From positions 1-64,000 of the forward strand of contig CALKTH010000034.1 in NCBI GenBank assembly GCA_937997485.1: 64,000 nt of DNA. The letters are read 5' to 3'. Positions 1 through 8,150 of the stretch are shown piece by piece. Below the pieces are notes generated by a model that worked only from the letters and a program-made list of their open reading frames with translations, was not told where the DNA came from and did no database searches. Position numbers and translations under genes: made by a program. This stretch comes from an uncultured Acidimicrobiales bacterium. Lineage in GTDB: Bacteria > Actinomycetota > Acidimicrobiia > Acidimicrobiales > SZUA-35. The first letter of the stretch is position 1; every line of letters begins with the position of its first letter.

Positions 1-2634
1 GAGCTCGCTCCGCCCCTGTTGGCTCAGGACGTTGCCCTGGTAACCGCGCACCTCGATCCCGGTGCTCAGATCGCCCGCTTCGTCGGCTTCGGATCGGGCG
101 AGCGACAGTTGACGCAGTGCCTCGTCGAAGTCCTGCACTTCACAGAGCACGCTGCCGAGCACGGCTCGCGCTTCCGCCGAGTTCGATCCCTCAGCCACCG
201 ATTGCTGGATGGCGTCTTCCAGGACGGGGAGGGCATCAATGGCCCGGCCAGCCCAGTTGAGAATGCGGCCTCGAAGCACTTTGCTCGCCGTGCTGTCGCG
301 GTCGCTCCCATTGAGCACACCAAGGGCTTCGTCGAATTTGCTCTGGCCGGCGAGCAGCCCAGCCCGGCGGCGGCGGATGAGAGCGAAATCAACGTCGGCG
401 GGTCGAGCCCCGTCACGATCCCCTTCCACCACTCGGTCGATCTCGTCGAGCAACGCCGCCTGCCCGGCGCGATCGCCAAGCACACACAACAACACTTCAA
501 GATCGAGGAGGGCGGAAACGAACGGCCCGGCCCCCGGGCTCATCTCGGGCCGGCGCCAGATCTCGAGTGCTTCGCTCAGGTGGTGGGCGGCAACGCTCGT
601 GGCGTGTGTGCCAGCAGCAACGTCGGCCGCCTTCCGATGTGCATCGGCGGCGGCGCGCCAGCGGTCGCAGTCGCGTGCGTGTCGGGCGATCTCGTTCCAC
701 GGGGTCGGCTCGTGACCAACCGTGAGGCGCGCCAATCGTTCAACAGCTCGCTCGTGCAGCTCTCGCCGCTCGGCAGCTTCAAGACGATCGAGAGCGATGG
801 CTCGCACGCGTTCATGACGAACCGCAATACCTCGCCCATTGGCCGCCACAAGATCGGCGGCGATGAGATCGGCGACCGCACCGGCGACGTCCCCAGCGTC
901 GAGATCGCCGAACATCACGAGGTCGGCCTCGGACATCGAACGATCCAGCACAGCCAAGATCCCGATGACGTCTCGGGCGGTCGACGACACACCGTCGATA
1001 CGTTCGCCCAGCACATCCACGAGCGACAGCGTCGACACGCCATCGCGCTTCGCCGCCCGGAAGGTCTCAACGACCGAGAACGGGTTGCCGCCGGTCTGAT
1101 CGAACATTTGCTCGATCTCTTCCTCGTCGGGCCGACGACCCTCGTCGAGGGATTCGATCAGCCAGCGGATGCCACGGCGAGACAACGGTTTGAGGTGCCG
1201 CTGGATGACGTCGTCGTTCTCGTCGAACGCATCAAACACCCGATCCACGTGGGGAACGGCTCGCGAGGCCAGCAGGCGGTGCGCAATCACGATGAGCACC
1301 CCGTGTTTCACGAGGCGTGCATGCGATCCCAGCAACCACTCGGTGGTCTGGGCATCACTCCAATGCAGATCGTCAAGGATGAGCACCATGGGGCGAGCCG
1401 CAGCATGCGAGAGTAGAAGCTGGGTCATTGCTTCCTGCTGCCGCCACTCGTTCTGGCCGGTGTGGAGGGCAGGCGGTGCCGTGTGCCCTTTGGCCTGCAG
1501 AGGCGGAATGATCGCGCTGGCGATGTCGAGCCAGAGCGTGTCCGTGCATTCCATGACGTGTTCGCCCAATGGAGTCTGCAACGAACGGCGCAACCCACCG
1601 GCGAGACCTCCGAAGGGACGGTCGGCCATGCGTTCGCTGTGTGAGGCCCACACCACACCGAGACCCTGCGCCCGTGCGGTATCAACCACGTCTTCGAGCA
1701 TGAGGGTTTTGCCTGATCCTGCCTCACCCTCCAGCACCAGCACACCACCGGCGCCGAGCGCGCAGCGACTCACCGCCTCGCCCGTCATGCGCAATTCCTT
1801 GCGCCGCCCCACGATCGGGCTCTCGACCAACGCCTGGGAATCGTCCGTGCTTTGCCGGTCGATCAGTTCAGCCAGCTGCTTCGTCTCCGCTGAAGGTGAT
1901 GCTGAAAATTCGTCCTGCAAGGTCGCCTCGAGTGCCGCAAAGGCCCGGCGAGCATCGCCGGGCCGATTCAGAAGCAGCAAAATCTGCATCAACTGCCGAT
2001 ACGCCGCCTCCGAGAGGGGATCATTTTCCACTACTTGCTGCGCCCAGTCCAGTGCGTGGTCGAGCTCGCCTTGTCGGCGGTAGGCCGTCACGATCCGTTG
2101 CAATACCCGTAGATGGCGCCGCTCGAACCCTGAACGCTCATCGGCCATCCACTCGTCGTAGTGTCCGGGCAGCAGTGACCCGGAGAAGAGCCGCTCGACG
2201 GCAATGAGCCGGCCGAGGTCTGCTTCGTCCGGCACTTTGCGCTCGTCGGACTCGAACCGCTCCAGCGCAGCGATGGCCTCGACGGCATCAACCGAGCACT
2301 TCGAGGCGTCGAACTGGAGAGAATCGGCAGACACCGTCACCGGCAGCCGCCCATCGGGACACTCGTTCCGGAGACGCCACACCGTCTGGGTCAGTCGTCG
2401 CCGAGAACGATCCTCGGGGAGATCGGGCCAGAGCAGGCCGGCCAGGCGGACTCGAGTGTGAGCTACGTCGCCATGCAGCGCCAAGAACGCAAGCAGTGAC
2501 TGCGCGACGGCCGACGTCACTGCGACATCGTCATCATCGATGGTGAGGCGGAAGCCTCCGAGAAGCACCAGCCGGCTCATGGGGCGCGGCACGCCCTCGT
2601 CTCCTGGTCCCAGGTTGTTGCGACGGACACCCAT
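1..2634 (-). CDS. SARP/BTAD-type transcriptional regulator with AAA ATPase and TPR-like region (5' part; 3' end beyond window)
   Basis: Partial gene reading leftwards off the window; about 878 codons are visible. Residues ~19-110 look like an OmpR-type winged helix (SRLVLLGGF, LAGLLWPDLPEDRSRRRLTQ), followed by a bacterial transcriptional activator domain (AAYRQLMQILLLLNRPGDAR). An AAA-type ATPase starts near residue 300 with Walker A GEAGSGKT and a Walker B-like LILDDLHW. The remaining visible part is helical and TPR-like. Large SARP regulators of this plan bind direct repeats in promoters and respond to unknown ligands or nucleotides; targets cannot be inferred here. The ATG at 2634 is the first in frame; an internal ATG (MSRLVLLGG) at 2580 lies closer to the domain boundary and is a realistic alternative. 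It is divergent from the PRC-barrel gene. Confidence 0.85.
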   Translation of the reverse strand, partial: MGVRRNNLGPGDEGVPRPMSRLVLLGGFRLTIDDDDVAVTSAVAQSLLAFLALHGDVAHTRVRLAGLLWPDLPEDRSRRRLTQTVWRLRNECPDGRLPVTVSADSLQFDASKCSVDAVEAIAALERFESDERKVPDEADLGRLIAVERLFSGSLLPGHYDEWMADERSGFERRHLRVLQRIVTAYRRQGELDHALDWAQQVVENDPLSEAAYRQLMQILLLLNRPGDARRAFAALEATLQDEFSASPSAETKQLAELIDRQSTDDSQALVESPIVGRRKELRMTGEAVSRCALGAGGVLVLEGEAGSGKTLMLEDVVDTARAQGLGVVWASHSERMADRPFGGLAGGLRRSLQTPLGEHVMECTDTLWLDIASAIIPPLQAKGHTAPPALHTGQNEWRQQEAMTQLLLSHAAARPMVLILDDLHWSDAQTTEWLLGSHARLVKHGVLIVIAHRLLASRAVPHVDRVFDAFDENDDVIQRHLKPLSRRGIRWLIESLDEGRRPDEEEIEQMFDQTGGNPFSVVETFRAAKRDGVSTLSLVDVLGERIDGVSSTARDVIGILAVLDRSMSEADLVMFGDLDAGDVAGAVADLIAADLVAANGRGIAVRHERVRAIALDRLEAAERRELHERAVERLARLTVGHEPTPWNEIARHARDCDRWRAAADAHRKAADVAAGTHATSVAAHHLSEALEIWRRPEMSPGAGPFVSALLDLEVLLCVLGDRAGQAALLDEIDRVVEGDRDGARPADVDFALIRRRRAGLLAGQSKFDEALGVLNGSDRDSTASKVLRGRILNWAGRAIDALPVLEDAIQQSVAEGSNSAEARAVLGSVLCEVQDFDEALRQLSLARSEADEAGDLSTGIEVRGYQGNVLSQQGRSEL

Positions 2635-2716
2635 GATCTAGTTCGTTTCTCCACTCGCCCACTCAATGAGCCCACACATTGTGACAGATCGCGTGACGAC
2701 AGACGCAAAAAACTTC

Positions 2717-2746
2717 TTGACATCCGTCATGCGTTCGACACAATGT
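2717..2746 (+). promoter_or_regulatory. candidate sigma70-type promoter for the PRC-barrel gene
   Basis: A perfect -35 hexamer TTGACA lies at 2717-2722. The best -10 is weak (CAATGT at 2741-2746, 18-base spacer). It sits 40-70 bases before the PRC-barrel start, in the gap divergent from the SARP gene. Confidence 0.4.
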
Positions 2747-2786
2747 TACAAACGAGTTACACACACCGACGCACGAAGGAGCCGCA

Positions 2787-3101
2787 ATGTCAGACACCAT
2801 CCCCATCACTCTCCGAGGTCATGAAGTCCTCGACAGCAGCGGCGACGCCGTCGGCACGATCACCGACGTCATCTACGACAACGACCGAAGCCCCACCGAG
2901 CCGTCCTGGCTCGTCGTCAATCCGGGCTTCTTCCGAGCCGCACACTACGTCCCCACGGCTGGCGCCTACGCCACCGCCACCGACCAGGTCGTCGTCCCAT
3001 TCGACAAGCGCTGGATCAAGGCTGCACCCAAGGCCTCCGGCGACCACGTCATCACCGCCCCTCAACGGCGGGAGCTCGAGGTCCACTACAACCTGCTCTG
3101 A
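2787..3101 (+). CDS. PRC-barrel domain protein
   Basis: This is a 104-residue soluble protein. Its beta-rich N-terminal half (GHEVLDSSGDAVGTITDVIYD, then WLVVNPGFF) matches the PRC-barrel pattern found in the photosynthetic reaction centre H subunit and RimM. Such small single-domain proteins are common in actinobacteria and usually have no assigned role. The start is supported by AAGGAG at 2776-2781, five bases before the ATG, so this gene has a normal ribosome-binding site unlike many neighbours. It stands alone: divergent from the SARP regulator and convergent with the LysR gene, with a triple hairpin downstream. Confidence 0.75.
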   Translation: MSDTIPITLRGHEVLDSSGDAVGTITDVIYDNDRSPTEPSWLVVNPGFFRAAHYVPTAGAYATATDQVVVPFDKRWIKAAPKASGDHVITAPQRRELEVHYNLL

Positions 3102-3167
3102 TCAACGCCAATCAGTGCAGGTCTTCGGACCTCTCGTTGGCATCTCACCGCCGAGATGCTGACACCT

Positions 3168-3227
3168 TCGGACGTCCCTCGTCCGATACTCGAATGGTCC
3201 CTCCATTCGAGCGGCCTCTTGGCCGCT
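3168..3227. terminator. three tandem perfect hairpins, probable bidirectional terminator
   Basis: Three back-to-back inverted repeats: 3168-3186 (7-bp stem, loop TCCCT), 3189-3211 (9-bp stem CTCGAATGG/CCATTCGAG, loop TCCCT) and 3210-3227 (7-bp stem around GCGGCC, loop TCTT). They fill the gap between the convergent PRC-barrel and LysR genes. No long T tract follows. Confidence 0.65.
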
Positions 3228-3253
3228 GAGTCGGGCACTCCCCTCCGCCCGAT

Positions 3254-4168
3254 TCAGCGGTCCAGGCCGAGTTCGTCGGCCACCGTGCTCACCGCATCCA
3301 CAACAGCGGCCACCGCGGGACGAGCCGCACTCGACGCCCGATGCACCAGTTCCAAGGTGCGGCACACCGGCGTCTTGAGTTCCAATACGTGCAGACCCTC
3401 CGGCAACCGTTGCAGGCCCAGCTCCGGAACGAGGGCCGACCCGGCCCCAGCCGCCACCAAGTGCAGCACGGTCGGATAGTCGTCGAGTTCGTGAGCGATG
3501 TCGGGCTCGAAGCCCGCATCCCGACAGGCCTGCACCACGCAGCGTCCGCATGCCAGACCAGGCGGCGACGTGATGAGCGGCCGATCCACCATGTCGGCCA
3601 GATCTACCACCACCTGCGAGCTGAGCACGTCGGTCGCCGGAACGACGAGGCGGTACCAATCTCGACACACCAAGGTGCGATCGAGCTGGGCGTCCTTGGC
3701 CGACGGCGAGTTGGGGTAGTCCACAGAAAACGCGAGGTCGAGCTCCCCCGCTCGAACACGATGCATCGCTTCGTCCGGGTCGATTTGCCTCGTCCGAACG
3801 ATGAGATCGGGATGCATCTGACCGAGCCGCTGAAAGAGCGGCGGCAGGATCGTGGAGGCGACCGACTCCATCAGTCCGATCTGCAGCGTGCCCGACACCG
3901 TTTGCCCTACGCGCTCGACGGCGGCCTTCGCTTCTTCCAGTTGGGCGAGGATCAGCTCGGCATGCCGCACCAGCTCACGGCCAGCATCGGTCAGCAGCAC
4001 GTTTCGACCGACGCGCTCGAGCACGGCGATACCCGTGATGCGTTCCACCGCCGCCAGCTGCTGGGACACCGCCGATGCGGTGTAGCCGAGCTGTTGCGCG
4101 GCTGCGGCAATGGTGCCCTGCTTGGCCACCTCGCGCAGCATGCGAAGTTGTTGGATCGAGACGTCCAT
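3254..4168 (-). CDS. LysR-family transcriptional regulator
   Basis: This 304-residue protein has the full LysR plan. An N-terminal winged helix-turn-helix (residues ~1-60, SIQQLRMLREVAKQG and AAAAQQLGYTASAVSQQLAA) is followed by a linker helix and a two-lobed effector-binding domain (GTLQIGLMESVASTILPP onwards). The effector domain contains a CGRC motif near residue 200 that could be redox- or metal-sensitive, which is speculative. The ATG at 4168 places the HTH at the N-terminus as is normal for LysR proteins; an upstream extension would add an unrelated hydrophobic stretch. LysR genes often control a divergent neighbour, here the zinc-ribbon-like gene at 4258, but no T-N11-A operator is obvious. 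Confidence 0.92.
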   Translation of the reverse strand: MDVSIQQLRMLREVAKQGTIAAAAQQLGYTASAVSQQLAAVERITGIAVLERVGRNVLLTDAGRELVRHAELILAQLEEAKAAVERVGQTVSGTLQIGLMESVASTILPPLFQRLGQMHPDLIVRTRQIDPDEAMHRVRAGELDLAFSVDYPNSPSAKDAQLDRTLVCRDWYRLVVPATDVLSSQVVVDLADMVDRPLITSPPGLACGRCVVQACRDAGFEPDIAHELDDYPTVLHLVAAGAGSALVPELGLQRLPEGLHVLELKTPVCRTLELVHRASSAARPAVAAVVDAVSTVADELGLDR

Positions 4169-4257
4169 GACCGTCAGCAAAGCACAAGCGGCGCTTACTG
4201 AAAAGGGAAAGAACCATTCGCTTTTCCTGAACGACAATGAGGCGCACAGTGGAAGAC

Positions 4258-4479
4258 ATGTTCAGCTTCCATTGCCCCCACTGCAACGTCGACCGGCTCG
4301 CCAGCACTCGCGACATCATCTCGATGCACCGCAATGCAGACGGCCGGCTGGCCTACGTTCGATGCCCGAACGGCCACACGGTCGTCCGTCAGTTCCACCG
4401 TCCGGCACCGAGGTACCCGGCCCCAGTCGCGCCAGCCGCGCCGACCACCACCACACCCGTGGTGGCAGCCTGCGCCTAG
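4258..4479 (+). CDS. small zinc-ribbon-like protein of unknown function
   Basis: This is a 73-residue protein starting at the ATG preceded by GGAAG; another in-frame ATG at 4237 is possible. It opens with a CPHC motif and has a second CPNGH motif about 35 residues later, so Cys2/Cys-His zinc binding is plausible. The C-terminal third is a low-complexity Pro/Ala/Thr tail (RYPAPVAPAAP). Because it ends four bases before the convergent msrA stop, it may share transcript ends with that gene. It is divergent from the LysR regulator. No function can be assigned. Confidence 0.6.
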   Translation: MFSFHCPHCNVDRLASTRDIISMHRNADGRLAYVRCPNGHTVVRQFHRPAPRYPAPVAPAAPTTTTPVVAACA

Positions 4480-4483
4480 TCGC

Positions 4484-5119
4484 TCAGCTGTAGGAGACCT
4501 GGCAGAACCCGTGGTTGCAGTAGCCACCCGGGTTCTTCGCCAGGTATTGCTGGTGATACTCCTCGGCGTAGTAGAAGTGCCCGGCCGGAGCGATCTCGGT
4601 GGTGATTTCGCCGAAGCCCGTCTCGGTCAACCGAGCCTGATAGGCGTCACGGCTGGCCAGCGCTGCGGCGTGCTGCTCGTCAGAGTTGGTGTAGATCGCG
4701 GTGCGGTACTGACTGCCCCGGTCGTTGCCCTGGCCCATGTACTGGGTGGGGTCATGGTTCTCCCAGAAGACCTTGAACAGATCATCGAGGCTGACTTGCG
4801 CCGGATCGAACACGACAAGCACAGCCTCGGTGTGACCGGTCATGCTCGTGCAGGTCTCTTGGTACGTGGGGTTCGGCGTGGTGCCCCCGGCGTAGCCAGC
4901 AGCGGTGGTGTAGACACCTGGCATCTGCCAGAAGAAGCGCTCGGCTCCCCAGAAGCAACCCATACCAACCACGATGCTGTCGAGGTGGTCCGGAAACGGG
5001 CCAACCAACGGGTTCCCGTTGACGTAGTGCGCGGCGGGAACAGGCACGGGCGTGTCTCGGCCCGGCAGGCAATCTTCAGCTGCCGGGACGCCGGCGGGCG
5101 TGCGGTTCAATCCAAACAT
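4484..5119 (-). CDS. msrA: peptide-methionine (S)-S-oxide reductase
   Basis: MsrA repairs oxidised proteins by reducing methionine-S-sulfoxide. The signature GCFWG with the catalytic cysteine is near residue 60, followed by GYAGG and an HTEAVLV segment typical of the family. The C-terminus ends in [10 protein letters not shown], supplying two further cysteines for the resolving and recycling disulfides. The protein has 211 residues, normal for MsrA with an N-terminal extension. The start at 5119 is chosen because CCTCC at 5126-5130 is a perfect GGAGG ribosome-binding site on the minus strand. It lies downstream of the UPF0182 gene, 79 bases away, on the same strand. Confidence 0.96.
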   Translation of the reverse strand: MFGLNRTPAGVPAAEDCLPGRDTPVPVPAAHYVNGNPLVGPFPDHLDSIVVGMGCFWGAERFFWQMPGVYTTAAGYAGGTTPNPTYQETCTSMTGHTEAVLVVFDPAQVSLDDLFKVFWENHDPTQYMGQGNDRGSQYRTAIYTNSDEQHAAALASRDAYQARLTETGFGEITTEIAPAGHFYYAEEYHQQYLAKNPGGYCNHGFCQVSYS

Positions 5120-5198
5120 CTCAGACCTCCAGGTCATCGATCAGTGTGCTGCATGAGAACCCCCGAGGTGAGATCGGTGTTCCCGATCCCCTGAGAGA

Positions 5199-8084
5199 TC
5201 AAGCGCCAGCTGGTTCGGGCACAACATCGGCGGCGGGAACACCGAGAAGGTCCTGCAACTGCTCGAGCGCCGCCAAGGCATCCGCCCGCAGGTCAGCTGC
5301 GACGTCGGGCTCGGTGTCCTGCACACGGTTGGCATCGTCGAGCAACCGCTCGACCTGCTGCACCAGTTCGGTCACCGACAGGCCGGAGAAGTCTCCGCCG
5401 GGTTGGGAGACCACCGGGTCTTCGCCTGAGTCGACGACGTCATCATCTGCCGGTGACGTAGGCAGACCATCGCCATCAACCGTGATGGCGGCAAGCGCAT
5501 TGTCGAGCGTGTTGGCCATCGCGATCCGGTTGCCGCTGACGGCAATCACTCGGGTGAGCTCAGGCACGGCGATGTCGGTATCCGCCTTGATGTAGAGAGG
5601 ACGGACGTAGACCACCGTGTTCCCCAGCATCACTAACTGCATCTCACCGAACAACACCGAGGCTTCCCGGTTACGGAGCGAGATGAAGTCCGTGATGCCA
5701 TCGTTCTTGCGGATCTCGGAGTCGGCGAGCCCAGGAGCGTTCAGCTCGCCCGATGGCAGGCGGTACTGCACGAGCTTGCCCGCGTTCTCACCATCTGACC
5801 GGCCGACCATGATCGCGGTGACCTCGGGTCGACCCGAATCGCTCGAACCCGGCACGAAGGAGCGCTGCAGGATGAACTCCGGGTCGGTCTCACCTGGAAG
5901 ACGAGTGACTCGATACTGGGGATTCATCAGCGCTGCGGCGAGCGTCGACGGCTCATCGGAGTCGGCGGAATCGCCCGGCTGTGAGCTCACCCGCCACGAA
6001 CGGGCGCCTTCAAGGAAACGAATCGAGTCGTCCACCTGGTACGTGTCCCACGTCTCGGTCTGCACCTTGAACAGATCGACGGGATACCGGAAGTGGTCCC
6101 GGACCGCGTCCGGCACCTCCGACGCAGGGCTGAACAACTCGGGGAACGCCTGGGAGTAGGCCTCGATGATGGGGTCTTCTTCGTCCATCACGTAGAAGGC
6201 AACGTCGCCGTTGTAGGCGTCGACCACCGCCTTCACCGAGTTGCGGACGTAGTTGTAACCACCACTCAGATCGGCCGAGGACGGCACGGACCGCACCTCG
6301 ACTTGCTGCGCATACGGATAGCGGTTCGTTGTGGTGTAGGCATCGATGACGAACAGCAGTTCACCGTCGGCAACGATCGGATAGGGGTCGCTGTCGAACT
6401 CGAGGAACGGGGCGAGTTCACGGACTCGCAACTCCACATCACGGTTGTAGATCACGCGGCTGCCGTCCTGAACGAACGGCGAGATCAGTGGGTTGAGTTG
6501 CGAGAACCGCAGCGAGAACGCCGTGCGTCGGATGAGACCGCTCATCTCCACGCCACCATCGCCGTCATAGCGGAAGGCTTCGGACAGCTCGTCGGAGAAC
6601 GTGGTCTCCTCCGCTCTGCTGGCACCCACGATGGCGTAGCCGCCAAAGCCGACGTCGTAGTACACGTGCGGTCTCGTGAGTTCACCGTCAAGACCCTCGG
6701 CCACGTTGGTGGTCGGCCCGATCCCGCTGATCTGGTAGTCGGGAAGACCGCCGGCCGACCGGTCAGCCGCAGCCAAGGCCACGCCGTAACCGTGCGTCTG
6801 CACGATGTGGTTCACTTCCCAATCGTTCTCGTTGCGCTGGCGCAAACTGCGTACGGCGAGGGCGACGGGCTCGAGGTCGCCACCGATGTCGTAGCGATCA
6901 ACATCGAGAGTCTCGGCGAACTGATAGAGCTGGATCTCGGCCTGGCTGCGGGTGAACGCATCGGCGGCGAGCGCCGGGTCGAGAAGCGCAACATCGTCGA
7001 TGATGTCCTGGTTGGCTTCGAGGACTTCTGTGGTCAGACCCTCTTGATACGGGAAGACCTCGAGCGTCAACCGGTCCTCACCGAGGCCGTACGCGAAGCG
7101 GGTCGCCTCGATGTTGTTGCCGATGTAGACCTCTTCACGATCAGATTGCTGCGGCTCAACCCGGAGCCGCTGGAACAGCGCAGGGAAGACCGAGCCCACC
7201 ACGATGTGACTGACCAGCCAGATGCCAACGGCCACCATCGGCAGAGCCCAGCCTTGTCGGCGAATGTTCACGATGAACAAACCGGCGCCCACGAGCGAGA
7301 TCAGGGCCAGCAGATTCAGCGCCGGTAGCTGCACTTCCACGTCGGTGGTGAGCGCGCCGTCGTAGAGACCGCGGGTTGAGGTGACCAGCTCGTAGCGGTC
7401 GAGCCAGTAGGCACCGGCCCGAAGGAACGCCAGCACAGCCAGCAGGCCGGAGATGTGGAGCTTCACGCCCGAGCTCACTCGGTTGTTGGCTACCGATGCC
7501 CGGATGCCGCCGTTGAGGTAGTGCGCGATGAGCGAGACGATCAGGGCGAAGACGAGGGCCGAGAAGAACCAGTCGATCAGGAACGTCCAGAACGGCAGGC
7601 GGAAGACGTAGAAACCAGCGTCGCGCTGGAAGAGAGGATCAACCTGACCGAAGTCGTCGCCGTTGCGGAACAAGATCCAGGTCCGCCACTGCCCTGCGGT
7701 GTTTCCACCAGCGACCAGCGCGAAAAGGCCAGCCACGCCGAGGCGGATCTTGGCCGTGTGGTCGCCAACCACCTGGTGGTAGCGCTCGATCAGATCTTCC
7801 TCGGGGCTTTGCGGCCGGACCTCCGGCGCCAGGCGGTCGGCCAGAAGCAGATTCAGCCACAGAACCAGGAAGAAAATGATGAAGAAGATCCCGGCCAGCG
7901 CCAACTGCGTGCCGAGCACCGTTGTCCACACCGATGAGCGATCGAGCGCATCGAACCACAGGTAGTCGGTGTACAACTCGGCCAGCCCGCTGGCCGAGAT
8001 GAAGAAGAAGAACAGAAGCCCCAACGCCACAACAAGTGGGGTACGGAGGCGTGAAGAGCGAGGACCGTCGCGACGTGTGGCCAT
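5199..8084 (-). CDS. UPF0182 family large integral membrane protein
   Basis: This 961-residue protein has about seven transmembrane helices in residues ~15-310 (first one VALGLLFFFFISASGLAEL) and then a long, mostly extracytoplasmic domain. The layout and motifs such as DYLWFDAL and LFQRDAGFYVFRLPFW match UPF0182/COG1615. The last ~100 residues are acidic and coiled (LSVTELVQQVERLLDDANR). The function is unknown; actinobacteria carry one or two copies. In Mycobacterium tuberculosis the homologue Rv3193c sits beside the PDZ/Lon protein Rv3194c, and the same pairing is seen here with one gene between. It is likely expressed with the two upstream genes, 66 bases after the DivIVA-domain gene. Confidence 0.93.
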   Translation of the reverse strand: MATRRDGPRSSRLRTPLVVALGLLFFFFISASGLAELYTDYLWFDALDRSSVWTTVLGTQLALAGIFFIIFFLVLWLNLLLADRLAPEVRPQSPEEDLIERYHQVVGDHTAKIRLGVAGLFALVAGGNTAGQWRTWILFRNGDDFGQVDPLFQRDAGFYVFRLPFWTFLIDWFFSALVFALIVSLIAHYLNGGIRASVANNRVSSGVKLHISGLLAVLAFLRAGAYWLDRYELVTSTRGLYDGALTTDVEVQLPALNLLALISLVGAGLFIVNIRRQGWALPMVAVGIWLVSHIVVGSVFPALFQRLRVEPQQSDREEVYIGNNIEATRFAYGLGEDRLTLEVFPYQEGLTTEVLEANQDIIDDVALLDPALAADAFTRSQAEIQLYQFAETLDVDRYDIGGDLEPVALAVRSLRQRNENDWEVNHIVQTHGYGVALAAADRSAGGLPDYQISGIGPTTNVAEGLDGELTRPHVYYDVGFGGYAIVGASRAEETTFSDELSEAFRYDGDGGVEMSGLIRRTAFSLRFSQLNPLISPFVQDGSRVIYNRDVELRVRELAPFLEFDSDPYPIVADGELLFVIDAYTTTNRYPYAQQVEVRSVPSSADLSGGYNYVRNSVKAVVDAYNGDVAFYVMDEEDPIIEAYSQAFPELFSPASEVPDAVRDHFRYPVDLFKVQTETWDTYQVDDSIRFLEGARSWRVSSQPGDSADSDEPSTLAAALMNPQYRVTRLPGETDPEFILQRSFVPGSSDSGRPEVTAIMVGRSDGENAGKLVQYRLPSGELNAPGLADSEIRKNDGITDFISLRNREASVLFGEMQLVMLGNTVVYVRPLYIKADTDIAVPELTRVIAVSGNRIAMANTLDNALAAITVDGDGLPTSPADDDVVDSGEDPVVSQPGGDFSGLSVTELVQQVERLLDDANRVQDTEPDVAADLRADALAALEQLQDLLGVPAADVVPEPAGA

Positions 8085-8150
8085 GAGAGGGAGAAGGTTA
8101 CCGCTCGTTGCTCACGCGACGAGATCGGGCGATCAACCTGGTCGAACGTC

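Noticed and set aside
19-1416. Long plus-strand open frame opposite the SARP regulator
   Set aside because: The minus strand gives a coherent regulator with Walker A and BTAD domain; the plus frame has no recognisable domain and is a GC-driven shadow.
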